From assembly GCA_024291935.2 (NCBI GenBank), contig CM044310.1, forward strand, positions 118,988,213 to 119,052,212: DNA of 64,000 nt, written 5' to 3'. Positions 1 through 11,929 of the stretch are shown piece after piece. Positions within the stretch are counted from its first letter, which is position 1, and each line of letters starts with the position of its first letter. This stretch comes from Okapia johnstoni. Lineage: Eukaryota > Chordata > Mammalia > Artiodactyla > Giraffidae. A model generated the notes under the pieces. The model was not told the DNA's origin and did not search any database. It saw only the letters and a program-made list of their open reading frames with translations. A program made the translations under genes and the position numbers.

Positions 1-158
1 ATTTCATACCACAGAACTCATACAGTTACCACTAACCTAGGATGAAGGAGGCAGAGTCCATCAAGGAAGAAAACGGTTACAAGCATAACGAATCATCATG
101 AAGCTTTCTAAACTCAGATACTCATTTCCCCCGAGAAAGCAGAGATCTGAAACTTTTA

Positions 159-485
<327 letters not shown>

Positions 486-1186
486 CTATTACACAAGAAT
501 ATAATTTTCACACAGTCATATTTTCACCGTATTTTTAACCCCAAGAAAAGAGGATGAGATATGATCCATGAACTACTACAGAAAGTATTATGACCAGGAA
601 GAGGCACTATAAAATAAATATTGGCATATTTATTTCTGAGTGTTGGACTTACGTGACACAGGATAAACTATCAAAAAAAGAAAAACAGGAATATTTTTAA
701 CAACCACATTCTGATCCAAACTTTCTGGAGTGGGCCCAATGTGCCACATTTTTAACAAACTTATTTGAACTACTAATGTTGAAACTTCTCACTCATGAAT
801 GACCACTTTGAACAGCTATGAAGTACAATAATACGGAAAGAATTCATACTTAACTTTGAACTTTAAGTGTTCCACAGATTTTACAGGTCTGATAGGATAG
901 TAACCTTGCTGGCAAGAATCATTTTAACTATTTAGCATCTACTATATATCTTTCTGACAGTTTTTCTGAGTCTTGAATGTGCAACAGAAATAATTTAAAA
1001 TCAATAATGTTGCTGTTGTGTCTTTTGGAAAATATTTTAACAAACATTCTTTAAATGGCAGAGCTGAAATTTTACATCAGTTTATGGACTCTAGACTGTA
1101 ATAAAACACAGACAAATATACAGAGACAACTCTACTGAAAGTTTACAGAAATTTCTGTATTCCTAAATAATACTAAAAGCAAGAAA

Positions 1187-1320
1187 ACTGTTAGTCACTC
1201 AGTTGTGTCCTATTCTTTGCAACCCCAGGGACTGTAGCCTGCCAGGCTGCTCTGTCCATGGGATTCTCCAGGCAAGAATACTGGAATGGGTAGCCATTCC
1301 GTTCTCCAGGGGATTTTAAA
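1187..1320 (-). repeat. Bov-tA SINE fragment
   Basis: Antisense ruminant tRNA-derived SINE body, recognisable from the inverted 'actcagttgtgtcc' and 'gggattctccaggcaagaa' words. It is truncated and lies in intron 1 of the left KRAB gene. Confidence 0.8.
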
Positions 1321-1793
1321 AAAGAACAAGAAAAAAATTGATATAATCTTGTTAACATGTTTATGCATGCAGAGATATACTACAATGGGACTATATACTC
1401 AGTAATAAGAGAAAAATTATCATGTCAATAAAATCAGGATAATTTTTAACTGATTAAAAATGTACATAAATATTTTGAGAATATTATTCTAATTTTTAAA
1501 AATTTACTAGGGTGCAGACATACACAACAATATAAAATAAAGCAGAGCTCTGGTTCTGAATTTTTTAATTTCCTGAAAGTCTGTATTCCTTCCATTTAGC
1601 TATATTTTAAAATTGAACAGCTGAACATAGATTACCACTAATAGGATTCTTGTAAACATTTTGGAAAATGCAGAAATAGGATGAAACTTTGTCTGTGATG
1701 TGAGCATGGACTGTACTGGAAATGATCAGACCTGGGTTTGAGTGATGGAAACCCCCACTCCCAACACCCAGCAAGATAAACACACGTGAGTAC

Positions 1794-2517
1794 TGTCAAG
1801 GACAAATTGGCACTTGCCAAGAACATTGCCAGCAATGGAACAGCAAGGATGTTTGTCATCTGCCTCTGTGAAGAATGAACCCTATGGTGCTGCAACTGTT
1901 GATGTTCAACTTCCCCTGAGGGACTTCAGGTTGGATCCAAGCACTCTGTGCTCCAGGGAATCTGGTGGAACTGGTCTGAAGAGAGTTAGTTATTTTCAGG
2001 AACTGATTTCATCATTCCAATCCTTGCATCTCTTCATATCTGTGTGCACTGGGCTTAGTCACTCAGTTGTATCCAACACTTTGCGACCATATGGACTGTA
2101 GCCCACCAGGCTCCTCCGTCTATGGGGATTCTCCAGGCAAGAATACCAGAGTGGGTTGCCATGCCCTCCTCCAGGGGATCTTCCGAACCTATGGATCGAA
2201 CCCAGGTCTCCAGCATTGCAGGCAGATTCTTTAGGATCTGAGCCATCAGAGAAGCCCCTTCATATCTAGGAAAGCACTAAATCACTGAACAGTGACATCA
2301 GCTCCTCATGATTGGCAGAAATGCTTTTGTCAAGTTAGCACCTGACTGCACTGAACTCCAGGTTCACTAAAATCTTATATAGCGACCTTCCCCCACTGCC
2401 CCTTGGAGCAGTCTCTCAGAGTTATCTGAGGTGCTCTCTCCTGGGCTCCTGTTCTCATTTTGCTCTAAATAAAACTTCGCTCACAATTCTCAAGTTGTGC
2501 ATCTGTCTGAGCCAACA
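1794..2517 (+). mobile_element. Solo ERV LTR, interrupted by a SINE
   Basis: The sequence starts with TG (TGTCAAGGACAAATTGG) and ends in CA (GAGCCAACA). It has a TATATAGCG TATA-like box near 2376, an AATAAA polyadenylation signal near 2468 and a short U5, the layout of a ruminant class I retroviral LTR. An antisense Bov-tA SINE (about 2050-2262) sits inside it. The inverted paralogue at about 22870-22890 lacks the LTR, which marks it as an insertion. No internal retroviral sequence is attached. Confidence 0.72.
2050..2262 (-). repeat. Bov-tA SINE, antisense, nested in the LTR
   Basis: Nearly complete ruminant tRNA-derived SINE on the minus strand, with the tRNA-like head at the right (agcattgcaggcagattcttta) and the 'gactgtagcccaccaggctcc' body at the left. 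It splits the solo LTR. Confidence 0.85.
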
Positions 2518-3360
2518 GTGTTCATTGTTCAAAGCAAAGAGAAACCAAGATGATACAGTTTCCCCACTAACTGTGATAGTTGCGCATATCCCTCAGCTTT
2601 TCTTTCCAAGACCCTTTCTTGAACACAGAAAAAAAAAAGAACTTCATAGCATGGGAATCTCATAGAAGTACCTGAACCATTGAACATCCAAAGTCATCGG
2701 GTAAGAAGTACATGGAAAAATGTATTATCACTGCCAGGTATTTTGGCAATATTATGAAAACCGTGATCTCAATTTATTATGAAAAATATTAGTTTTATGC
2801 AATTTTCACTGCATATATACCTCCCATGATCTGTAACCTAATAGTACATGTAATAGTAAGTTTTTCTTGTTGAAACAGAGGATGGTCTTTGGTACTTTTT
2901 TGATTTCTGAAAATTTTCTGAGAAATTCTGGACTGCTGAGTTTATAAGGGCATTTTTTCACTCCCGTTCCAGAGAACTGAATTGCATCTTCATGTAAACT
3001 CATCACGGCATTTCCCTTCTTCCCTAGGATCCCAACACCGAACCACATTCCAGTGGGAATCTCAGATACCAGTGTCCCTCCGTATTCATTTTCTCACAAA
3101 GGAAGTCACAAATTCTTCCTGAGAATTCATCATGCTCTAGAGAAAGCCAGGATAGAATGAAGAAAAAGCTGTGGGACACAAGGGAGAAGCAGCCTAAGAG
3201 CTGGTCTTAACCATTATAAGAAATAAAGGAAAAAAAGAAGATAACAACAAACCCCCCAGGGAGAAAAATTAGAATCAGAAGTAAAGGTTTGCAGGTTCTC
3301 AGTCCAGCCATTTAAGGAGGAAAAGCAGACACAGCCCCAGACCTGGGACAGGACATTTAC

Positions 3361-3375
3361 TTGAGAAGCTGCCAT
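3361..3375 (-). CDS. First coding exon (MAASQ) of the minus-strand KRAB gene, coding part
   Basis: On the minus strand ATG GCA GCT TCT CAA is followed at once by a GTAAAT splice donor (GT at 3359-3360). A five-codon leader ending in phase 0 and followed by KRAB-A is the classic layout of this gene family, and it matches the phase of the exon at 251-377. The acidic frame upstream stays open to another ATG (end of codon at about 3435), so translation could start 19 codons earlier. The 5' end of the exon cannot be fixed from sequence. An inverted homologue is at 41995-42009. Confidence 0.72.
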
Positions 3376-3439
3376 TTCCTTCTCTTCTTCCTCCTGCTCT
3401 GAGTCTTCCTTGGAGATATTATGTCCCAAACTCACATAT

Positions 3440-4010
3440 ATGCTGAGAAAATACCTTTAAAGGCATCCACACATCTCCTTCACCTGCAACTGCTGCAGTG
3501 AAAAAGAAGAGCAAGTTTTCCGGTTTCTCTCTCCCTTTTCCGAGCTCTTCTTTGACTTTCTCTGTTCCTGAGCTGTAGTGGGTAATCAAGACTAAGCTGA
3601 TATGCTAATCACATCCTGGGTTTGGTGCTCAGTTTCCACACTCTATTTACAGACCACCCCGAGAGTTCTCTTCCTTTTCGCCTTAGAGACAGCAGGCCCC
3701 AGAACAATTCACAAGGGACAATGGACCCAACTTCTGGGCTACCTGACTCTGCGTCTGAGGGTTTTTGAAAAAGAGCAGGAGGCAGACCCGCTTCCAGGAG
3801 CCCTGAGCTTGAGCCCTCACCTCTGCCTGCCCCAGGCCTCTGGATCAAGGGTTGAGGGCAGCATCTTCTGGAAACAAAGAACTTCAGCCAGATTCCCTGG
3901 GGAGGGGCTCTTTCTAAGATGGGTGTGGCCTGTGCCTGCGCCCTTGGGGGAGGGGAGGGGCGGGGAGGGGTGAGTGGTAGGTGGGAATCACCTGGGGGCC
4001 CTGGGTTCCT
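3440..4010 (-). promoter_or_regulatory. Likely 5' UTR/promoter region of the left KRAB gene
   Basis: Upstream of the MAASQ exon the sequence becomes GC-rich, with a G-rich, SP-type tract (ggggaggggaggggcggggaggggtg) at about 3948-3972. Part of this flank is conserved at 41880-41990 in the inverted third copy. Position relative to the first coding exon and base composition suggest a promoter; no transcript evidence is available. Confidence 0.4.
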
Positions 4011-4373
4011 GCCAAGCTTTGCTCTCAGAATTCTACCAAAGATGGCCTGAGTCCTTAGTTTTTTTTTTTGTTGTTGTTACTCCCCTCTGTAACCTGGGGA
4101 CACAGGTTTTCACAAAATGATTTGCACTGTGACCACCTCTCTGCAGGTGGGGGGTCTGCTACTTCAAGACCAGGAGCCTGGAGGTGTTTCTATCACAGAT
4201 TTCTTTGAGACTAAACCAGGGGCAGCAGTGGACGTTGGGTTAACAGTGTGTATGGGCAGGGACAGATGCCTTTCAAAATGATGCCCTAAAAGCTATCTGA
4301 TGACCAACCAAGGAAATAATGATCAGTGTTAAGTCATAAGTGAACTTACCCATAAATTAACACATGAAACAGA

Positions 4374-4582
4374 TTCTCTGGTGGCTCAGACAGTAGAGTC
4401 TGCCTGCATGTGGAAGACCCCAGTTTGACCCCCGGGTCAGAAAAATCCCCTGGAGAAGAAAACAGCAACCCTCTCCAGTACTTTTGCCTGGAAAATCCCA
4501 TGGACAGAGGAGCCTGGCGGGTTACAGTCCATGGAGTCGCAAGGAATCAGACATGGACTGAGAGACTTCACCTTCACTTTCA
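4374..4582 (+). repeat. Bov-tA SINE, sense
   Basis: Sense tRNA-derived SINE: a 'tctctggtggctcagacagtag' tRNA-like head, 'gacccccgggtcag' B-box region, then the ruminant body ending in the 'cagacatggactgag' tail. Confidence 0.85.
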
Positions 4583-4799
4583 ACACATAAAAATGCTGCT
4601 GCTCTACTTCATGTTTGTATTTCTAGGTTTTATGAACCATCTGCTACAGTTTGTTCTCTGCTCTTTCTGAAGAGTTCTATTTTCTCACGTCTTTAAAGGA
4701 TAACTGACTAAGGAAATATTAAAAATAGGAGCATATCCATTTTTCTAATAGTATACATTCTAAAAAACAATAACTGTGCATGCACCAGTACCAATGTCT

Positions 4800-5140
4800 T
4801 AGATGATTTAGTTTCACAGCAGAATTGAGAGTAAGGTACAGAGATTGCCCATATACACATTTTTCCCACACGTGGACAATCTTCCTACTTATTTCCCCAC
4901 CAGTGTTTACATTTGTTACCAGTGATGAATCTACAAAGACATTAAATAATGTTTCTAGTTTCACATTATGTTTCTCTTCTAGGGGTGTTCACTCTATGGG
5001 TCTGGGCAAATGTATAATAACTTGTGTCCATTACAACAGTTTAACACAATGATTTCATGGTCCTGAACTCAGAAGATTCATAGCCCCTCCTTGGCAACCC
5101 ATGGCACCACTGACCATTTTAATCTCTTCTACATTTCCTA
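4800..5140. repeat. Old L1 fragment (probable)
   Basis: Words such as 'gattgcccatatacacat', 'ttccccaccagtgtttacat' and 'ccttggcaacccatggcac' resemble the 3' part of old mammalian L1 elements. There is no open frame of note. I am moderately sure of the class and not of the subfamily. Confidence 0.45.
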
Positions 5141-5141
5141 C

Positions 5142-5350
5142 TAGATTCTCAGGTGGCTCCGTGGTAAAGAATCCACCTGCCAATGCAGGTGAGCTGAGTG
5201 ATGTGGGTTCAATCCTTGGGTAAGGAAGATTCCCTGGAAGAAGAAATGGACACCCACTCCAGTGTTCTTTCCTGGGAAATCTCATGGACAGAGGTACCTG
5301 GCAGGCTACAGTCCATTGGGTCCCAAAGACTCAGACACAGTGGAGCACAT
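5142..5350 (+). repeat. Bov-tA SINE, sense
   Basis: Sense SINE with tRNA-like head 'ggtggctccgtggtaaagaa', a 'gtgggttcaatcc' B box and the ruminant body ending 'aagactcagacacag'. Confidence 0.85.
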
Positions 5351-5569
5351 AAGAACATTTACCTACGCCAAAAGGCCATATTGTAAAAATCCTACTTCTT
5401 GTAGCATTTTCAGATGGGCTTCCTTCACAGAGTAAAATGCATGGAATGATTGTCCATGTATTTTACACCTTGAAGGCTTAATATAATAAAGCTTAATATC
5501 TACATCTGCACTTCTAGTCCTGCTCATTAAATAGGATCATCAATTAGATCTTCTAGATTCCATATATAT

Positions 5570-7185
5570 ATATGTATGTTAATACAATATTTTCACAAAT
5601 ATAGAGATTAGACATGTGCACACAGCGGGAGAATGAGAGGGGGACCAATTGAGAGAATAGCCTTGACATATATTCACCACAATGTGTAACATGGGTAGCA
5701 AGAGGGAAGCTGCTGTATAGCACAGGGAGCAAAACATTCCTATATATATATATATAGACATATATATATATATATACGTCTCAAAAGAAAAACAAACAGA
5801 CTGATAATTCAGCACTTAAGAATCCACCTGACAGTGTAGGAGACTCGGCTTTGATCCCTGGTCCAGGAATATTCCACATGCTCTGGGGAGACTAAGCCTG
5901 TGCTCCACAACTGCTGAGCCTGGGTGGGGCAACTTGCTCTTTTAGATGGGCAGGAGGCAAATGAAAGATGTTCACCATCGCTAAATAATAAGAAATGCAG
6001 AACAAAACTACAGTGATACATCACCTCATGCCAGTCAGAATAACAATCAGCAAAAAGTCCATTAATAATATCGTAATGCTGAAGAGGCTTGGCGATCAGG
6101 GACTCTCCTCCATGGCTGCAGGGAATGTAAACTGGTGCAGTCACTTGGGAGGACAGTGTAGAAGTTCCTTAAGAACGTAACCGCCTGACATTTAAGGAAA
6201 TGAATTCCAAGAATAGTGGACAAAATAGATTAACTGACAAATTTATAAGATTTGCAGTTTTTAGTAAATCATCTGCAATTCTGAAACGACCAGTTGTGAT
6301 CCAGCATTTCTAAATTCTTTAAGTAAATGTGTACAAATACACTGACATGTGTACATACACTCACATGTTCCTTTTCAGTTTCTCACTGCTAGCGTTTATG
6401 CCTTCAGATATTGATTTATTGTATTCAATATATGTTACATAAATTATATAACATATCTACTTTCAGATATTTATATATTGCATTCAGTGTATGTCAAAGC
6501 CATGAGAAAACAGTTCCTTTATGCCAAGGCAAGAAACATGTGCTAAGAATTATACAGGGTAAAATTTTATAAATCTTAGTTCAGAATTTTACCATCATGG
6601 CTTGAAAACCATGATCAAAAAATTCTACATATGTGTGTGAGTGCATTTGTAGTAAATACACTGACACACATATACTTTTTATACGTATATAAGTACTACA
6701 CATTACACATGTTGGCAATGATACAGAGAAACTGGAATCTGTATGCACTGTTAATGGAAGTGAGATTGGTATAAACACTATAGAAAAGCATATGGAGATT
6801 TCTGAAAAAACATCGAATTCTGATATGGTTTTTTTTATCCCTCTTCTGGATACATACACACAAGTCTTCCAAAGAGGATCTGCAGGAGAAATCTGCACCC
6901 CCAGGAATGTTGTGAAATTGTGTGCAAACCCAAAAAGAGATGAAGCAGGCCAACTGCTTGATATATGGGTGCGTGAAGAACATTTAGCATATTAATACTG
7001 TAGGTTATTATTTAGCTTTGAAAAAGAAATGGATCTTGTCACATGATAAAGCATGGATAAATCCTGAATACATCGTGTTCTGAGATGAGAGACTCACATA
7101 GGGACAGACACTATGTGATGTCACACGTGTGAGTAACCTCTTGTAAGTAAATATGAAGCCCCAGATAGACAGAACTGTTTAGATT
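5570..7185 (+). repeat. L1 3'-end fragments with a tRNA-type SINE and (AT)n tracts
   Basis: Pieces of an L1 ORF2 3' end and 3' UTR are visible. 'agggaagctgctgtatagcacagg' lies near 5705 and 'cctcatgccagtcagaat' near 6025. A second overlapping L1 piece, 'tatgcactgttaatgg' to 'atccctcttctggatac', lies near 6740-6850, with its downstream part to about 7170. AT dinucleotide tracts lie at about 5742-5777. A tRNA-derived SINE of the CHR type lies at about 5818-5935 ('gactcggctttgatccctgg', 'cacaactgctgagcctg'). All frames are broken; nothing here is a gene. Confidence 0.65.
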
Positions 7186-7487
7186 TTCAAAAACTTTCTT
7201 CATTAAAGGGTTCTCTGTTGCAAAAATATAAATTCATTAAAAAACAGGTGTAAATTTTAAATTATTTTAAATTTCTCACCAAGGCATAACAAATCATACA
7301 GTGATCATTAACCAAGAAGGCAAGTAAGTTAGATAAGTCATGAACAAAGTATGTGTAATAATTAAAACAAACCTAATATTATTGGAAACAACATATAGGA
7401 GATTGGTATTTGATTTTAACACGTTATCTTAATTGTACTGACACTGTCTCTAATGTCCATGAAATACAGTCAAGTAAGAAACCAAAA

Positions 7488-10400
7488 TGAAAGTAATTTG
7501 AAAGTAATCCGGTACTCTGGTACCGACAGGAAGCAGAGCCCCGAATGTGGACGTATGTCTATCCTGCCAAGTACTCGGACATCAAGTCAGAGGATGAGCG
7601 GTGGAAAGAGGAGCGGGACCGCAAACTGAAGGAGGAAAGGAGTCGGAGTAAGGACTCTGTTCCCAAGGAGGATGGGAAGGAAAAGCACAAGTAGTGACTG
7701 CAAGCTGCCCACATCAGAGGAATCCCGCCTTGGGAGCAAGGAGCCCCGACCCAGTGTCCACGTGCCTGTGTCCTCCCCCCTCACCCAGCACCAGCCCTAC
7801 ATCCCGTACATGCACGGCTACTCCTACAGCCAGTCCTATGACCCCAGCCACCCCAGCTACCGTGGCATGCCTGCCGTGATGATGCAGAACTACCCAGGTT
7901 CCTACCTGCCTTCCAGCTATTCTTTCTCCCCATATGGCAGCAAGGTCTCAGGGGGTGAAGATGCTGACAAGGCCCGAGCCAGCCCCAGTGTCAGTTGTAA
8001 ATCCAGCTCAGAGTCCAAAGCCCTGGACATCTTGCAGCAGCATGCCAGTCACTACAAGAGCAAGTCTCCCACGCGCCTGATGTCCACGCACCACCATCAC
8101 CACCACCTGGGGTACTCACTGCTCCCAGCACAGTACAACTTACCCTATGCAGCAGAGCTTTCTTCTACAGCCATTGTTGCCAGCCAGCAAGGCTCGACTC
8201 CTTCACTCTACCCACTCCCCCGGAGGTGAGAATGAACACCAAGTGCCCGGATAAAGTCAGCTTCACGGGCCTGGACTGGCTTACCCAAGGAGGTGCTGGA
8301 GGTGCCGTTTAGACATCAGTTAAATGGTGTTGATCATCCTGTTTGCCGTTCCCACCATGACTGAAGGCAGACCCATGGCTATCTCGCCTCCACCAGACCC
8401 CCGGACCCTCCCTCTTCCTCAGGAGCTGGAGAGCTGGTACTTAGCAAAAATATTTATTCTCTTGGCCACGGCCGTGACTGTTGTGGCCTCTGTGGAGATG
8501 AAGGCACAGGGAGCAACCAGGGGAACATGGCCTCAGCCCAGAGAAGTCACTGCTCTGTTCCCCAAGCCCTGGTCAGCTGCCGGAGCAGTACCAACCCCCC
8601 AGGGAGGGCCCCCCAAGCACTGGGTAAGGTCTGAAGACAGCACAGCAGCCATACCCCTCTCACCGTCATTATCACCATCACCAGACCCTGCATCTCCCCA
8701 GTGGTTTGGGCCTGGGAACTGGCAGCACGTGGAGGAATTAGAATCTCAGGAAAGAAACTGGGGGCTGTTTTCTCTGCAGTTGTGAAAACAAGGTCTTCAA
8801 ATGTGAAGACTTCTCCCCTCTCACATGAGCACATGTAAACGCTCAGAGCCCGGCCTGGAAAGGGAGACCAAGGCATCCGCCCACTGTGACCTTGGGCTGC
8901 CTATCAGGCAGAGGGCCAGGGTCCCAAGGCCAGCACTGGGCTCCCTGGGGATTCCAGGCGAGAGCTGGAGCATGAACAGAGTCTGTGAACGAGACGCTGC
9001 ATCCCACCAAGTCTTGCTGCTGCTTAGCCTCCCCCTTGCCCTTTCCTCAATCTCCCTCCTGACCCCTTGGTGCCTTTCCCAGGGGCATCTCATCTCTCTT
9101 CTTTTCCACTGCTTGGCTTTTAAGACTCAGGCAGGTAAAATCCTATTCCCCCAGCATGGGGAGCTTTGGAGTCTGCCGGGAGGCAGGCCCCGGGAGCGCC
9201 TAGCCCTCTGAGAGATGTCCTGTCCAAGCAGCCATCCAAGTGTCGGCCTCATCAAGCGGTCCAATTCTGTCCAGCCCAGTTTCTCTGTACACAACCACAT
9301 GCCTTCCTATAGTTCAACCTGTAGCCCCATGCGTGCCAGTATGAGCTGTTTCTTTGTAACACACTTTTTTGTTTTAGGGGACACTGCACTTTGGAAGGCG
9401 TCTGTCTGTTCCTAAGACCCTAGGACAACACATGCAAGCCATTACTTCTCAGAGCCATCAGTGGAGCTGTGCTCTGAGGCAGAGACAGTCCTCTGCTCTC
9501 CTTAGAAATGCAATTCAGTCCAGGCTTTATGTTCTCTGTCCTGGGAAAGTGACAGTGATCTGGTAGCTCTACCACAGTCGCTTCTTCCCCAACGTGTGGG
9601 GAGCTTTAGCTCTTATGTTGTTTTTGAGGTATCATCCCTTTGTCCTCCTCCTCTCCTGTCTTTCCTTGACCCTCTGGATTGAGAGATGAAGACTGACAGA
9701 TACCAACCTAGGTTAGAGACGAGTCTTTGTAACCAGAGTGCCAAAAATGACCATTTAAGAGCAGGGACTTGGCTCTGACAGTGTGGGGCATGGAGATGGA
9801 AGACAGTAAGTAAGCACAACGCCCAGCAGAAGCTGCTTTCCAAGATCCCCGGAGCCCTATTCTAGAGAGGCTTAGGGTCTTTTGCCCAAGAGGAGCCCCT
9901 CTGATCTATAGACCTTTCCTCTAACTTCCCATGTCCTTCTTTTTGTTCAAGTTGGGTTCTGAGCGCTCTCCCAAACCCCACTGATTTAGACCTCTTGGCA
10001 GGCCCTTGAGCAGCCTCCCTGTCCCCCTCAGTCCTTCTGCCCCCCCGCTGTCCTTTCGGGCAGTGCTCTGAGCAGTGACTTCCCTTTTACCCACTGAAGT
10101 CATCGGTGTGGACACCTTCACCCCAACTCACCTGAGTCGTCCCCACCCAAAAGATGGCTCTGAATTTCAGCCTGCTAATGCCCTCCCGGCTCCTGTTGGG
10201 TAGAGTCATGGGCCAATCTCTGTTCCTGTTTGTTTTTAAATATTGTTGTGTGTTTTGTATCTGTGGCGCTGCCTTACAGCGTGCTCTGTACATATTGTGA
10301 AGAAACCGTTTGGAGTAATTTTCTTTTCCGTTGGGCAGGCATAGCCCGGGATTCCTGCCCTTTCCACTTTGTTCTGTAACAGAGAAGAGGAACTTCCGTA

Positions 10401-11787
10401 TTAGCAGGGCGCCTTGGGTTCTGCAGAAGGGAACAGCTTTTTTTCTTTTTTTATCCCCCTTAAAAAACATTTGGGTTTTTGATCCTTATATCCTGAAAAG
10501 CAGGAGCTGAGCTGCCCAGAAGAACAGGTGAGAACATCGATGGCAGAACAGCACTGCCTTTTCCTGATCCTCCTGGTCCCTGATCCTTGCCAGGCCCATT
10601 GTCCCTCCTTGAAGTAACACGAAGCAGCAGCAGTGACGGGTGAAACAGAGCCTTGAGGAGCACTTAGTGAAGGGTTTACTGTCCACCTCTAGCCTCTCTC
10701 CCTGGGGAGGAGGACCACAGGTGGGGAACCCATGGCACTGGCAACCCAGTCATAGGGATGAGACTCTCAAGGATCCCCACCCCACTCCACCCCAGCAAAG
10801 GCTGGACGAGTTTGCTGCTAAGGGCCGAGGTCACCAGACCAAGGCTCTCTCTTGAGCTATCCCTGGCCCAGTTCTCTTGACAGACACGGCTCATCCGAGC
10901 CCCACAGGGAAGCTGGAGGGAGGCAGCCTCGTGCCCAAGTAGGAAAGCCAAGGCTTGGAGACCTGCTCTTTAGGACTCACATCTGCTTCCTCCTCATTTA
11001 AGTTGTGCCAGTTCCCTTCATCCCCTTTCCCTGCCTGTACATGTATGTATACATGTATATTTCCTTCTCTTACCTCACCCCCTCCATACATCTCAAGGTC
11101 AACGGACCACATGCAGAAGGCTTTAAGAGGGCACCCATGAAATTAAATGATGCTTCTTGAATCTCTTCTCTCCAGGCTCCAAGGTGGGGGTGGGAGGGCT
11201 TGGTCTTTGGAGCGGGAGGAAAAGGCTACAGAAGGGCTAGCGTCATTGTATACGGGCCACTCGTTATCCCACACACCTTATCACCATCTCAAGTGTCTAT
11301 TCCGATGCCCCCAAGATTCAACTGGGCAGCTAGCTGGCCCCCTAATTCTGGGCCTTCGTTATTTGTTTTATTATTAGGGCATCCCAGGAAGCTTTCTGCT
11401 GATCCTCTGCCACGGGCCCCTCCTGGGATCGAGCCCCTCCCAGGCCCCATCCCCAGCCCCTCCTGCCCCAGCCCACCCGCTTGCCTTGGTGCTCAGCCCC
11501 CCATTGGGAGCAGGTTGGGGCGAGCTGGAGGCCCGGGCTGGAGGGGCAGTGTTGCTGTTCATAGCTTTTGTTCCATTGGCGTTGCTCTGTTGGATTTAAT
11601 TTCAGTCTTCCTGATTCTTCCCTTCTGTAAAGTGTACATTACCAAGTTCCTTGTTTTTTTATATATATATATAAATATATATATATACAAACTGTACTCT
11701 TTTTGCCTTTGTACATTCAGGCAAGAAGAGAAAATAAATCTTTTTAAGAGACAATCACAAAAAAAAAAAAAATGGAAGTAATTTGAA
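7488..11787 (+). pseudogene. Processed retrocopy of a ZNF609-like mRNA (3' part)
   Basis: The insertion is bounded by target-site duplications: ATGAAAGTAATTTGAA (7488-7503) and ATGGAAGTAATTTGAA (11772-11787), one mismatch. It ends in AATAAA (11733-11738) and a poly(A) tract (11758-11771). It lacks introns and is 5' truncated, the signature of L1-mediated retrotransposition of a spliced transcript. The C-terminal coding part (7518-8229) is followed by about 3.5 kb of 3' UTR-like sequence containing T- and AT-rich tracts near 11655-11690. From memory of the protein I assign the parent as ZNF609; ZNF608 is the alternative. Not expected to be functional. Confidence 0.85.
7518..8229 (+). pseudogene. 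ZNF609-like C-terminal coding remnant with frameshift
   Basis: One frame (7518-7694) reads from WYRQEAEPRMWTYVYPAKYS and ends in a TAG at 7692-7694. Homology continues in another frame from about 7672 to the TGA at 8227-8229 and includes YMHGYSYSQSYDPSHPSYRG, a run of six His and a terminal SLYPLPRR. A frameshift therefore lies at about 7672-7690. Compared with what I recall of ZNF609, a stretch between SKSPT and LMSTHHHHHH seems to be missing in frame. The parent is a nuclear C2H2 protein; only its region downstream of the finger is represented here. Confidence 0.8.
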
Positions 11788-11796
11788 TGAAAGTGA

Positions 11797-11868
11797 AAGC
11801 TGCTCAGTTGTGTCCCCATCTTTGCAACCCCACAGACTGTAGTCTGCTAGGCTCCTCTGTCCATGAAG
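11797..11868 (-). repeat. Bov-tA SINE fragment, antisense
   Basis: Short piece of the ruminant SINE body ('gctcagttgtgtcc', 'ctaggctcctctgtccatga') directly after the retrocopy's 3' duplication. Confidence 0.65.
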
Positions 11869-11929
11869 TAATCATTAAAAAGCAATCAAATTAGTATGAA
11901 ATTGTTAAACTCAAGAAAACTTATTGCGC

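Noticed and set aside
1638..1895. 85-codon minus-strand frame in intron 1
   Set aside because: Homologous intron copies at 22.9 kb do not preserve the frame; it enters the solo LTR.
11200..11781. 193-codon frame near the end of the ZNF609-like retrocopy
   Set aside because: It lies in the 3' UTR-like part and runs into the AT-rich and poly(A) region; low-complexity end, no family match.
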